A stretch of 64,000 nt of DNA from Pestalotiopsis fici W106-1 (lineage: Eukaryota > Ascomycota > Sordariomycetes > Amphisphaeriales > Sporocadaceae), in assembly GCF_000516985.1 (NCBI RefSeq), contig NW_006917100.1:62001-126000 (forward strand), written 5' to 3'. The position numbers and the translations under genes are program-made. Below are positions 10,380-25,260 of this stretch, piece after piece. Positions within the stretch are counted from its first letter, which is position 1. Every line of letters begins with the position of its first letter. Below the pieces are notes generated by a model. The model was not told the DNA's origin. It searched no databases and saw only the letters and a program-made list of their open reading frames with translations.

Positions 10380-12237
10380 TTACATGTGGCTCTGCTCATA
10401 CACACGCTCCTTGGAGAAGGTGCTTGCAGTGGCAATGCGCAGACGCTTGCCCCAGAGCCACAGTGGCACAGCAAGCAGCGAAAAGACTCCCATCAACATG
10501 CCAAAGATGCCAAAAGGCTCAGCAGCGCCGTCCTTCTGAATCCAGTCCGCGACAAAGATGGACCAGGCGAATCCGACAACAGCACGCAGAATTGCAGCAA
10601 TGACGAAGCAATCGGCGGCCAAGTACGAGTACGCATCAATCAACTGCTCACGTTAGCCGTCTATTTAACATTTTTTTGTTTTCAGCTTCAAGAGGTGACT
10701 CACATAGTTGAATCCGATCGAAGGAGCCTGCATCAGTCCAAATGTAATCATGCCGTAGCCAAACTCGAGTCCAACCCAGACATTCGGGCCAGGGTTCTGA
10801 GCGCAGAAGCCAAAGACCAAAAATCCAGCGGTCGCGATGAACAGAGCCGGGAACATGGTAGGCAATCTAGCCTCGGCCTCAACGTAATGGTGGTGCTTGG
10901 CTGAACTCTTGAGACGTGCATCTGATACAACATATGTGTAGATGTAACCGATGATTGTGCCGATCAAGCCACCAACATTGATCAAACCGGCGTTGTTTCC
11001 CCAGAGGTATGGCAGCATAGCAACCAGCTGCGGACCAATCGTGGAGATGGTGACAATACCACCGACGAGACCGCCGTACTGGAGCGTCACAACCCAGGTT
11101 CCGGGAAGCGCGAGGGATCGCCAAGGCTTGATGAAGTGGTGGACAACACCACCTGATGGCTTGCGGAATCCCAGTGACTTGCCGTACGTATAAGGTGGGT
11201 ACGCACTCTCCTCTTGCAACGTCACGCCCTTGGAAGAGCCCTGCGGTGTCAAATCTGCAGGCTGCAGGGTCGTCGCCTTTCTGTGATAAAGGGTCTCCGG
11301 GACGAGGAAGAACGTTGCAATTAAACAGGCGGCAGCCAGTGCCAGGACGATCCAAAAGATGTATGCCCAGCCTAGCGTGGCGGCGATGTTTCCACCAGCC
11401 AAACCACCAACGATAGAACCAGTAGCGAGGAAGATGGTGTAGACGGCCTGGTTTAGAATATCAGTTTCGACTCTTGGGAAGACATGGCACCGCGGAATCC
11501 TTACCATTGCACGACCACGCTCATCCATGAAGTAGACATCACCGACGAGCGCTGGTGCCACTGTGTCAGCGGCAGCAGATCCGATACCTTGAAGAACTCG
11601 GGCAGTAAGAAGCGAATCGTAGCTTGTTGCAAGGCCACACCACAGGGTAGTAAGTACCAAGATGAGCATGGCTGCCAGAAGAACCGGTCGTCGTCCGAGA
11701 ATGTTGGAGAGCGGCACCCACCAGATGTTGGCGGCACCAATCATCAAAACATTTACCTAACGTTCAAAGCCTGGTCAGAAGACGTGTCATTTCGGTCATG
11801 TTGAATAGATGATACTTACGGCGACCAGTCTGGTCAGCTCGGTGAATGGACGCTGGTCCATTGGGAAGAACATGGGCCACAGCTGGAGGGCAGGGGCAAC
11901 GCTCGACGAGGCGAAATTCGCCACGAACGAGTAAATCGCTGCAACGACCAGCAAAGCATGTTTACGCCAGTTGGGCCAGTTCAGCGGGTCGGCTGGATCC
12001 GCCGATGGAATGGGAAATCGATGAAGATTGCCAGTGGCCTCGACAACTTCTCCGATGCTCACGTCGTCTATCCGCTGTTAGCCTACACTTTCTGTACAAT
12101 ATCAAGCCGCCGCAAATGGGCACTCTGAGACCAAGACAGTGGAGGCACCTACCAGGTGTGACAACGACAGTCCCAGGAGGCGTTGCCTTCTTGAGGTCCT
12201 CCTTGGAGACATTGAACGCATGTTTCCAGCCAGACAT
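10380..12237 (-). CDS. MFS transporter, DHA1-type (drug:H+ antiporter-like)
   Basis: A 530-residue major facilitator protein in five exons on the minus strand: 12153-12237, 11820-12067, 11505-11756, 10704-11447 and 10380-10643. All four introns have GT..AG ends (57-85 bp), and the joined length is a multiple of three. The start is the ATG of MSGWKHAFNV. The cytoplasmic leader carries DPADPLNWPNWRK, the typical D-P-x-N-W entry motif of fungal DHA1 transporters. Conserved MFS loop motifs follow: NILGRRPVLL between helices 2 and 3, LQGIGSAAADTVAPALVGD in helix 4 and its loop, and ERGRAM before helix 5. A long central cytoplasmic loop and a second set of six helices are visible. The substrate cannot be read from the sequence. 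Its 5' end faces the DHA2 transporter, 1.1 kb away. Confidence 0.85.
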
Positions 12238-13348
12238 TTTGGAAGATTCAAAATACAAATTTGCGCAAAGAAACTCTAACTCAGAAAGCAAGAAAGCAAA
12301 CAACTCGAATATCTATATATAATACCAATGCTTCCTCAGCAGGTTTGATATTATGCAGGCAATGACCAATCTGCAACATCTTGGCAGCCATATGAATGAG
12401 GTTGCATTATCAACACAGCACTGGCCTTTTCATCGCAGTGCGCGCGAAATATTCTTGCCAAGAACGGTATGTCCCCGGCAATAGCTGGCCTATGAGAGTG
12501 ATAAGACGAGGTATTGCTACAGTCAATACACCTACTCGTAGCGTTTTACTCATCGCACACCCTATACTATGCACACTGCACATTTCCAATACATGAACAG
12601 GGGTCCTCAAGGTGGGAGTGGGGTCCAGGGCAGAGAAAGGCATCTCTTTGCTTGCTAACACACGGACATCCACCTCGTCCCGCCTCACAAGCCTAGGTAT
12701 AAGTGCAGGATTGCGCACACAATTTTCAATCTGAGATTGGACTCGGAAGTTCGTTCGGTCATGGGTGGAGTGGAGATCCGGGCGATCTGCCGCATGCCCC
12801 AATCGGGTCGGTAGCAGCAGAGAAGAGACCCTGGCCGTTGCCAGGGGCGAATGACGATGCAGCAATCATCAAAGAACCTGCCTATAACGATCGTAGAGTG
12901 GAGATTTTCCGAAAATCGCAGCTGGTATCAGACTCGCGTACGTAGCTTTGCCGCCGGTCTTATCGTATACTTGAGAGCAAACCGTGCATCAGTTTGTGTT
13001 GCGATTTCTAGCCATGACCGTAACTCTAGACTCCACTGCGTCGTGGCCTTCCGGCACTTGATGAGTTGGCCGTGATTGAAACAAAATCTGTTCGCCTCGG
13101 GAAGCCGGACAAAAAACAGCCCTGCTGTGCATTGCATTGCAGCTCAACGGATCAAGGAAAGAAACGTGGTTGTGCCGGAGTGGAGGCCAAGAACTCGGTT
13201 ACTTTTCTCCTACCCCCGTCACTTTGCAAACTTTTCTTTCTCTGTTTTGCCAGCATCGTGAAATTGTCGCTGTGGGCGTCTAGGAAGAATATTACGACTG
13301 TACAAGACCCCACGAGCTGCAGCAGTCAAGTCAGACTGCTAGGCAGTC
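12238..13348. other. Bidirectional intergenic region between two MFS transporter genes
   Basis: 1.1 kb shared upstream region of the divergent DHA1-like and DHA2-like transporter genes. A TATATATA run lies near 12311-12320, about 75-80 bases upstream of the minus-strand start. Short frames here are not convincing genes. Confidence 0.5.
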
Positions 13349-15632
13349 ATGATGGAACACGAGTTGCACGATACTCCAGCGCCCTCGACCATGTCGACAG
13401 GAAACCAAACCATGGTCGAGTCTGACGAGACAAAGGCGGAAGCCTCTGCTAGCAAGAATGAGGACGTTCGGGCAACCATCAGTTCCAGTGAGCCTCTCTC
13501 GCTCAAGCCAGAGGATGACAACAATCATATTTCTGGATTCAAGCTTGCGGCCGTGGTCAGCAGCATCACCATGGTCGTATTCATCTTGCTACTAGACGTG
13601 TCAATCATCGCAACTGTGAGTTTCAAAACGTCATGACCAGTAGGGCGTTGTCGGACTCCACTCGATAGACGAGCAAGACGCGAAGACTGATTGTGATCGA
13701 TCAATGTTAGGCTATTCCACGCATCACGTCCGACTTTCATTCTCTCGATGATGTTGGTTGGTATGCTGCGGCGTATCAATTAGCCAGGTATGCAGACATT
13801 CTCCCTTCGGTTCATGTCATCTTGTGTTGAGACTAACCTCGATGATCTCTTAGTGCAACCTTGCAGCCTCTTACGGGAAAGTTCTATACTCATTTCAGCA
13901 CCAAAGTATGACCTTTAACTTTCCAGCCTTGGATGAATAGACAGATACTGACAACTTGGAACAGTGGGTTTTTGTCCTTTTTCTTTTCTTGTTCGAGATA
14001 GGATCATTCATCTGCGGTGTCTCGACTTCATCAATAATGTTTATTATCGGTCGTGTTGTCGCTGGGTTAGGAGGCTCGGGTTTGATCAACGGGGCACTGA
14101 CCATGGTTTCTGGTGCTGTACCAGTGGAGCGCCGTGCCTGTAAGTTTTCTCAAAATTTATGTTTGAACAGAGAACATTTAGCTAACCAATCTTTTCAGTC
14201 CATACGAGCTTGATGATGGGAAGTAAGTGCCTACCCGGCCCTAGCTACTAATAACCTTGCTCATAGTATTTTACAGTTGGACAACTTGGTCTGATCTCAG
14301 GTCCATTGCTGGGAGGTGTATTCACACAATTCTCAACCTGGAGATGGTGTAAGTATTCTCAATGTACAGTACAATGAGACAAGGCATGTGCTAATCGCAC
14401 CTATAGGCTTCTACATCAACCTACCCGCAGGTGCCATCGCCGCATGTATCCTCGTAGCGCTCGATATTCCCGACCTTACCAAAAAGGAGCCATTTAGCCT
14501 TGCCCTCATCCGCAAAGTCATCCCTCAGCTTGATCTTTTCGGATTTGCCCTCTTGGCACCCACGTCTGTCATGTTCCTCCTGGCCCTCCAACTGGGTGGC
14601 AATGAGTATGAATGGGGCAGCGCGACAATAGTTGGTCTCTTCTTCGGTTCAGGAGTACTTGCGATCATCTTTGTGATTCGGGAAAGCCGAGTTGGGGACA
14701 AGGCCATGATTCCTTCAAAGATCATCAAGCAGAAGATTGCCATCAGCAGCGCAATTCAGGTATGATGCTCTTTCTTCTCGCTTGCATCAAGGTCCCCTTC
14801 TAACCTTAACGTAGGGCATGTTTCTTTTTGGAACAGTTACGGTGGCGAGTTACTATTTTCCCATTTATTTCCAGGCCGTCAAAGGTGCAGGTCCCGCTTT
14901 GAGTGGTGTATACCTATTGCCCAGTATCTTTAGCCAACTGGCCCTGGTCGTCTCTTCAGGATGGTTAGGTATGTTCTCCATTAACTGATCTCGGATTAAA
15001 GAAGAGCGATCCTAACTTGTGTGTATAGTCACCAAGTTGGGCTATTACTTGCCATGGCCCATTGCCTCTGGAGCTATCAGTGCAATTGGTAATGGTCTTG
15101 TGTCCACCTTTACACCAACAACCTCGACTGGTCAATGGGTCGGATATCAGATCATTCTAGGTATTGGTCGCGGTGCCGGCATGCAGATGGTACGTCAATA
15201 TCAGACAGTCATGTAAAGAATGATATGACTAATAGGCAACAGGCCATGATTGCAATTCAAACAGGCCTGCCGGGATACCACATTCCAGTGGCTATCGCCT
15301 TTCAAGTCTTTTGTCAAAACATGTTGGGATCTATTCTCTTGGTCGTCGCCTCCACCATTTTTAATCAGAGCCTGGCAGTGGAACTCCCCAAGCATGCGCC
15401 GTCGGTCTCCATCGAAGCCGCGACCGCAGCTGGTAGTGATGCCGAGGCAGTTCGTGCGCTGTTGCCGGATGGAAGCCCAGAGCTAAATGGACTGCTCTTG
15501 TCATACTCGAACAGTATCGACCATGTCTTCATTCTTCTCGCAGTCTGTTCCATTGCAAGTTTCGTTGCTGCATTCTTCATGGGCTGGACAGACACTCGCA
15601 AGAAAAAGGGGCCTGGCAAAGGAGCAGCCTAA
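13349..15632 (+). CDS. MFS transporter, DHA2-type 14-helix efflux pump
   Basis: A 574-residue protein in ten exons: 13349-13615, 13711-13787, 13854-13905, 13965-14139, 14199-14222, 14277-14348, 14407-14759, 14815-14968, 15029-15189 and 15243-15632. Each intron is 53-95 bp with GT..AG ends and the total is divisible by three; the fifth exon is only 24 bp. Two adjacent ATGs exist, at 13349 and 13352. An acidic hydrophilic leader of about 65 residues precedes helix 1, which ends in [15 protein letters not shown], the antiporter motif region of DHA2 proteins. [16 protein letters not shown] and [14 protein letters not shown] supply the helix 4 and helix 5 motifs, and [10 protein letters not shown] follows. 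The tail is basic ([11 protein letters not shown]). Family members export mycotoxins, drugs or siderophores at the plasma membrane; this substrate is unknown. Confidence 0.88.
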
Positions 15633-16267
15633 TTCGGCAGCTCTTGCCAACACCATTTATGATGCTCAGACACCAAATTTTAGACTAGACAATTACGACC
15701 CATAATTGGTAATAAACGTACCACCACACATGAGTTGCCTAATAGTAACAACAAAGCAGACGAAAATAATTCGACGCTTACTAAAATGTCGTTTCAAGGT
15801 TCCATCAACCACCACATAGAAATGATCGTTTCAATAATCTTTTTTCTCTCTTGACATTTTCGGAACACTGTAGCACACAAGAAAATGACTTTGTAGGTAA
15901 GGAAAGCATAAACAAGCCAATCGCTCTGTAGAGCGTCTAAATTGATTTTGTTGCTGCCAAATACAAGTACCAAGATCCGTACCATTGCCACTGCTCTATC
16001 AAAACTCAAAAAAAGTAATTCTACACGCAAACAATAATTAACAAAAATCTGAAGCCAGTATGGGCCCCGAACACGAATGGTTTTCATGGCAGAATGCAAA
16101 AAAACAAGACGATTTTCTCTAATCCAAACCTTCCCGCTTGGTAAAGACCAAGAGCATTTATCCAGTGAAACCCAGGACTTTTTCGATGGAAAATAAACCA
16201 ACTCCGCGCCATTAAGCAAAGTGAAAACTTATCAAATGAAAGACACTTCACGCGGCCACAAAGCCGT
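15633..16267. other. Intergenic region
   Basis: The 3'-to-3' gap between the DHA2 transporter and the P450; AT-rich, without a supported feature. Confidence 0.5.
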
Positions 16268-18028
16268 TCAGGACAGCGCCTTTATGACCATGGGGATTCT
16301 GTCCTTAGCCGTACCAATGTCTTCCCGGTCGAGGAGCTCCGTGTACTGGTTGCGAAGCTCAAAGTTGGTCATCATGGAGGACATGATCTGGCGCATCACT
16401 GTGCGATCAAGTCAGCTTCACACCTCCTTGTCTCAATGGGTCGCTGTCATTTGTGCAAAAGAAAACTTACGATAATCAGTCAAGTGGTTTCCGACGCACA
16501 TGCGCGGACCCGAGCAGAAAGGCCACAGGACCTGGTCCTTGCCCTGGCCGCCCGTCTCCTTGAGCCAGCGCTCGGGGATCCAGTCCTCGGACGCGTTCCA
16601 GATGCGCGGGTCGCGGTGCAGGAACCACTGGTACGTGTTGACGCGGACGCCGCCCGGGATGCCCTCGTAGCCGCCGAGGCGGGTCGTCTTGCCCTGGGGC
16701 GTGATGCGCGGGAGCGGCGTGCCCGTGGGCCGCAGGCGGAAGGACTCGTTGATGACGGCGCTCAGGTACGGGAGGCCGCCCAGGGTCGAGGCCGACTGCG
16801 GTGAGTAGGGCTGGTCGGCCTGGTTGCCGAGGAACTCTTCGCGCAGGCGGGACTGGGCGCCGCCGTTTTGGGCTACAAAGCGCAGGGTGTAGGCTTGGAC
16901 GAGGCCAAAGACTTCATGGGCGCTGGCTGTATAGCAAGTGGCCAATTAGCAAGAGTTATAAGATTTGAATAACGAATTGTGACGCCGCTACTTACACAAG
17001 TGGTCAAACATTTCGCTGGCAATGATTGTCATCTTGGCCTTTTCCGAGAGGTTGGGGTACTCCTTGTCGACGGCATTCCTCATGGCAGCGAAAACCATGG
17101 GGTAGTTGCCCGACTCCTTGGTAACATTCTTGCCGCGCTTGAGGACAGCGTCGGCACGGTGACAAAAGTTGAGGGTAAAGGCCTCGAGGAACTTTTTGGC
17201 ATTCTGATACTTTGTGTTTCTCGCGCCCAGAGGCGACAAGCCGCAAGAAGCCAAGGCCTTGTGCAGCAAGGGGGTCTCCTTCTTCCAAAAGGTCTCGTGT
17301 GGGTAGCGGTTGTCGTAGGCATCGGTGATCTTGTCAATCTTTGACACGTCGGCCAGGAAGTTGGAGCCAGCCTCGAGACCAAAGATGAAAGAGGTGATGA
17401 GATCAAAGGACAGGGCCCAGGTCAGGCGCAGCATGCAAAAGGTCTCGCCCTTTTTGGCGAGATCGGCCATGAGTGGCAAGAGACGTCCATCGATGATCTT
17501 TTGAGAAAGGACGGCGAGGTGAGGCGAGTTTTGCACGAAAGTCTTGGTGTATACACCGGCGACGCGGCGACGACGCACTGCATGGTCGCCGCGAAGAAGG
17601 GTTGAAAAGGAGTTTTCGACACTGTTGAATGGTTAGATGTATCGGCAATGGATGTAGTGTACACCAAACAGAATCAATGCCAATCAAGTGGTTTCGACTT
17701 ACTCGTGATATTGGTAGTAGTCGTAATAGTCGGGCTTGTCCATGCCGCCGCCGTAAATGGTTCGCACGCCATCATTGTAGCAACTCACGCTGACATCCCG
17801 GGGGCCGACGCGCAAGACCGGACCTAGCTTCTGGTGTGCTTCGTGCATGACCTCGAGCTCCCGGCCCGAGTATCGCAAGTATAGAACCCATAGCGGGGAC
17901 CAGGAGCAGCTCCAGTGGACCGTCGGCAGTTTAGCGAGCGGCGAAAAGGCGGCCTGCTGAACCCACGGTCGGAACACCCACCACAGGGCCAATGCACCCA
18001 ATACGGGCGCAACCGATGTCGCCAACAT
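16268..18028 (-). CDS. Cytochrome P450 monooxygenase with altered I-helix motif
   Basis: A 512-residue P450 in four minus-strand exons: 17703-18028, 16996-17621, 16471-16926 and 16268-16398, with introns of 69-81 bp. A hydrophobic N-terminal anchor (APVLGALALWWVF) targets it to the ER membrane. The C-helix segment HAVRRRRVAG, the K-helix ExxR (INESFRLR), the PERW-type residues (WIPERW) and the haem loop FCSGPRMCVG with cysteine 461 are all present, so the haem site looks intact. The unusual part is the I helix: where most P450s have (A/G)Gx(D/E)T(T/S), this one reads SSAHEVFG (residues 318-325). The acid is kept but the threonine is missing. The two serines at the start are encoded across the second intron, and the only other nearby acceptor breaks the frame. 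The substrate is unknown. Its position next to two exporters and near a glycosyltransferase suggests a tailoring role. Confidence 0.88.
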
Positions 18029-20820
<2,792 letters not shown>

Positions 20821-21956
20821 AACTAGGATGCGCCTTGATTTGGAACTGAGTTGGGAATTATATTGCACAGGTGGAACGAGAGCCAATGAGTAGACGGCGT
20901 GCATGGCTGTTGCTAACCGCCATCATCTTCATCCGATGGCCAATTTGTTCTTCACAGGGGGCATTGTTATCCCAAGATTTGTGACAAATTCCAGTGGACG
21001 TCCAACTTGTGCCGGAAAGAGGATTGAGCACTGCACGTCTTGCCCGCGCCCTTGCATAGGTAGACGCCTATATTTCCGTCTCTTAGTGATTGTCTAGAAC
21101 TTGATGAGGACTCATATAGTTCGAGGATGTATTTTACATGATGCAGTACTGTTTCAACAGCACAAGTAAATGTGCTTCTGAGGATTTACTCAAATAGGGG
21201 CTGAGTAGGACTCACCGATCGGAAAATATCTAGCCTCAAAATTGCATACCTCCAAGATTTTCAAAGATGCCAAAGTAAGACTCTCGTCAGGTGAGCATAA
21301 ATCACCCCTTATGAGCCCAGAGGGATAAAATAGAACTAACTCATTACATGAATGCGGCATAGTATCGACCCAACGGCAATGCCCTTCTGCCGTCTTGGCT
21401 CACGGGAGCCATGAGGAGCGTGCACCTAGGCGTAGATTAGCGAGCTCAGGCCGGCCTTTCTGGGCGATCTTGGCGATTGCCAAGTGATCCAAACATCAAG
21501 ACTTGGCAAATCCACCCTAGTCATCATAAGAGCAATGCCAAGACTATTGCCATAGACATTTAGACGGATGACCGTCTCATAATTGTGATTTCGTTTTTGA
21601 AAAACGTGCGTTTCAAGGCACTTTGAATGTTGGGACAGGCAGTCAGTACGCGATAATTCAAGCCACGAGTGTGATGGATTAGCAGAGGGACTGTATTTGG
21701 GTATAACAAGACCCATCAAGCCAAGACATTATGATCCTGGTGATTCCATGGTCAATAGTACACAATTCGGAACGGTTTGGTTAATGTGCCATTATTTCAG
21801 GCACGTAGCAGTATTTGTAAATGTAGAAACGCCAAACTCCAAGCACAGTCTGAGTCGCCAAGAGGCCGCTAGTTTTCCTTGATATGCAAGTTTCCAAATA
21901 CACAGAAAGATGTGGGGGAGAAGAAATATATGGAGGACCCCCTCTCTGTAGAAAGA
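20821..21956. other. Intergenic region between convergent GH30 and GH76 genes
   Basis: 1.1 kb with no supported gene. Confidence 0.5.
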
Positions 21957-23537
21957 TCAGTCTTTAATCATGAGCACAAGCGAGCTCAGTAGTGACGCCA
22001 GAACCAATGCTGTGAGGATACCAGCGCCGGCACGGTCTCCTGTGGTGATTGCTCTGGCCGTTGCAATTTTACTGCTGTCGCTGGCACCGGCATTCGCATT
22101 GCCCACGGAACTACCACCGGTTGTTGAGGTGTACGGGGAAGGAGAGTCGGCGAGAAGGTTCACCATGACGATAGACATGGCATTGAGCTGCTCACCGACT
22201 CCAGAGTTTCCATCCCAAGTCGAGTTATCCAGCCAACTGAAACCGCAGGCAGTACCCGTGTGGCCCTTGAAGCCGGACGTAGGGCTTCCCGAGCATTGCT
22301 CGGCCGCCGCGGTGGCTGAGGACTTGAGGAGAGGAACGATGGTGTCGTAGGTAAAGGGCGCAAGCTTGGCTGTGTAGGCCATCCATCGAGCGAGATGCCC
22401 CTTGAAGGCCTGCTGATCCGTGTTGCAAGAGGTACTCTCGCAAGGAGGCTCGTACATGATTCCGTTCTCGAAAAACACGGAAGAGATACTAGTGACCAGG
22501 CCATTGACTCGTTCCTTCCAGGTATCGGACTCGGTGTAGTTGTACATGTGTGCGGCGCCGATCAGGTAAATGCCTGCATTGTATGTGAATTGCGCAGCAT
22601 TGATCTCAGTGCAGTTGGCATCGTCGGCATTTCCTGCACCGTCGAGAACGTTCCAGTCCGAGTTGATGAAGTCTACACCTTGTTCCCAAGCAAAGATCCT
22701 TTCTGCCCAGTCTCCGTACGTGTCATTGCCGGTGTATCGTGCCAATCGGGAAGCAAGGTTGAAGAAACATCCGTTAGAGATGGAGTTCTTATAGTTGTAA
22801 CCGTTGTTGAAGGTGTAGATCTGCCAGCGAAGTCCTCCTCCACAGGTGTCCTCTGCATCTTCCCATCGCGTGACATATTCGTTGAAGACGGCTTGGGATA
22901 GGGCCAGCCATTGCGGCTCATCAGACGACGGGTTGGTAAAGTTCATCTCAGCAGCAGTCATGGACGCCATGGCCCAGAAACCCTGATCATCGTTACCCAA
23001 ACTTCGCGTTTGGTTCTCGGGCATAAAGTCTGCATCGTCTCCGACCTGGTGCTGAAGCGCCTGGAAAGTGATGTTGTTGTAAGAATCATCGCCCGTAAAA
23101 GCCCAGTAATCGACCAGGGCGCCAAACATGGCACCAGCTTCCCACCCTACAAGGAAAATATTAGTAAGAAGGAACCGCTGATCTCAAATCCATCGGGGCA
23201 GACCGACAGTAGTACGGATCAGGCAAGTTGCCTGCAACATCACCAGAGTTGTTACCTGCAGCATATGGTCAGTCGATTCGTTCTCCCAGTGTGTGTGTGC
23301 GACGGGAATGATGCGAGTCGTCGGTGAAGTTTGCATACCGGTGTAGTATTTTACCAAGCCCCAGGCAATGGTGGCAGCGCCCTCCTTGATGGAATCTGTG
23401 GCCGCGGTTAGTAATCGTTGATCTGATGTCTGTCGCAAATCAAGCTGCGTACCATTATCGGAGAAATCCACATCGATCGCGCGAGCCCCAGAGAAAAGGA
23501 GGCCGAACAACCCTACAGATCGCAGGACCCCCAACAT
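21957..23537 (-). CDS. GPI-anchored GH76 mannan endo-1,6-alpha-mannosidase (DFG5/DCW1-like)
   Basis: A 459-residue protein in four minus-strand exons: 23453-23537, 23339-23395, 23208-23255 and 21957-23146. A signal peptide (MLGVLRSVGLFGLLFSGARA) is followed, after joining, by DNDSIKEGAATIAWGLVKYY, GNNSGD and PYYWWEAGAMFGAL, the usual N-terminal landmarks of the family. The catalytic aspartate pair is Asp116-Asp117 in GNDDQGFWAM. The C terminus ends in a Ser/Thr/Gly-rich linker and a hydrophobic segment (AGILTALVLASLLSSLVLM), as expected for GPI attachment. Fungal DFG5/DCW1 proteins help cross-link GPI glycoproteins to cell-wall glucan. The first intron (23396-23452, 57 bp) keeps the frame and contains no stop; its TACTAAC-like branch site and the better family match after removal argue that it is spliced. 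The third intron has the unusual donor GTCGGT. Confidence 0.85.
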
Positions 23538-24757
23538 GGCTGATTACAACGGAAGAGATGGTTCTTTGGGAATTAGAAATAGCAGAAGGGTAGCAGTGTT
23601 AGTAGTTGGTAGCAAGGAACGAATGACTGGTGGTTAGGAGAAAAGTGCCCAGCTACATCAACGGGTCTTGACTGGGCCTTTCTGGAAGCAGAGTACTGGA
23701 CTTTGGAAAGAAGGTTAAAAGAATAGAAGAATTGCCTTCCCCCGAGAATCTGGCAGACGAAGTGGTGCACGATGCCGTCGACCCCCAGGTCTTTCACCCA
23801 TAGTATCCACGATGGGAGTGGGTCTTGGCGGAGCAGGGGATTCGTAATGATATTGAAGATCCACATGGTGGCTCAGCCCCTGGCCGCGAATGCTCGCTCC
23901 GAGCTGGTAAGACTCGTCGTAGAGGCCGGCCGCGAAAAATGCTAAAATGCAAATTTCCCCCCAGTCATCAAATTGCACCTGACTAGGGGAGAGAGTAGGA
24001 CAAAGGAGTAGTGTGCAGATACGAACATCATGTATCATCCGTATGTCCGCTTTGGACTTTGCAAGCAGGCAGCCTTTCAAGTTGACAGATAACAGCCAGC
24101 CGCTGTCAGGAAACTTTTGTATTGAAAGAACTTGAGATCGACTGGCTCCAGTGACCGAACTGTCTTTTTAGTGTGCTCAGGTACCACTGCACCCACCACG
24201 GTCCAGTAAAACTGGTTCGCGGCACCTGCTGATTCAGATCTGTATCTTGCATATCATCTGGATTCTACCTGTGCAATCCATTTTTTCTCTTCACATGCCT
24301 CAAAACAACAATGCCTTTTCATTGTCGTCATCGCGAAGCTTTGACAAGACCAGCCTTGTCTCCTTGGTGTCTTGGTATTGCGCCTAGAAAACAACCGTTG
24401 CGTAGAACCAGTGCCCCGTAAACATTGATCCATTGCACGATCACCATGACAAGCTTTCCCGGGCTTGTCAAAATGTGGTTTGATACCGCTTGGCGACGCG
24501 TGGTGCGCTAAAAACATGGTGGGCGGCGGCGCCAAATGTCGGGTGTGATTCTGGATTGACCATCCTGGACCAACCACCGCAACTGTGGGTCCTTTCCATG
24601 CTTGATTGATTTCAGTTCAGTTGGTTTTACAGTTCACCTCACCTACGGCCCGGATGCTGTCAAAATTCTAGATTGAGGGGAAATCCATCATGATGACAAG
24701 GCCAGGGTAGAATGTGGCTAATGTAGGTTGGTAGTTGATGACATCTTTGCACATACA

Positions 24758-24790
<33 letters not shown>

Positions 24791-25260
24791 CTGACGTTGT
24801 CACAAGTCGCCAAACCCCTTGGTAACCCTCCAGGCTCTCGCACGCTGTGCCGCTGGTTTCGATTTGGGCGTCCATGCAGCGATCCGCGACCCGAGTACCC
24901 ATGTTCGCCAAGCCCTCCTCCAGTGAGAGAGCCTTTTCGACCTTTTGATGGCAAGGCCAGGACTCAGGACAAGGGGTCATCTGCCGGCAACCCCTGATGA
25001 GGTGTGCTGCACACTGCACAGTACATAGTCTTCCACTTCAATACTTGGATGTCCTCCATCTTCTGGAAGGTTGGCAGAAGAAGGCGCTGTGAACAGTACT
25101 TGCTCTGCTTGCTTGACGACTTGGGCCAGTGCCTGGCCGACAACTTTGTGCCAGAGTATTGGGATCATGTAGAGTTCGTGTCGCATGCTGACGAGCGTAT
25201 TTGGCTGACCAGCATGTTCCGCTACGAGCAAAAGGAATTCGCTTCCCCCGTTACTCAATT
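23538..25260. other. Gene-free stretch of about 1.7 kb
   Basis: No supported gene. It holds the microsatellite listed separately. Long frames across 24660-25369 arise partly from that repeat or lie antisense to the next gene. Confidence 0.5.
24751..24786. repeat. ACAT tetranucleotide microsatellite
   Basis: Nine uninterrupted copies of ACAT (36 bases). Because the unit is four bases, the translated frames show a repeating MYVC or TYIH pattern that is an artefact of the repeat. Confidence 0.95.

Noticed and set aside
24660..25019. Overlapping open frames with MYVC or TYIH repeats
   Set aside because: They are created by the ACAT microsatellite, which reads through in several frames.
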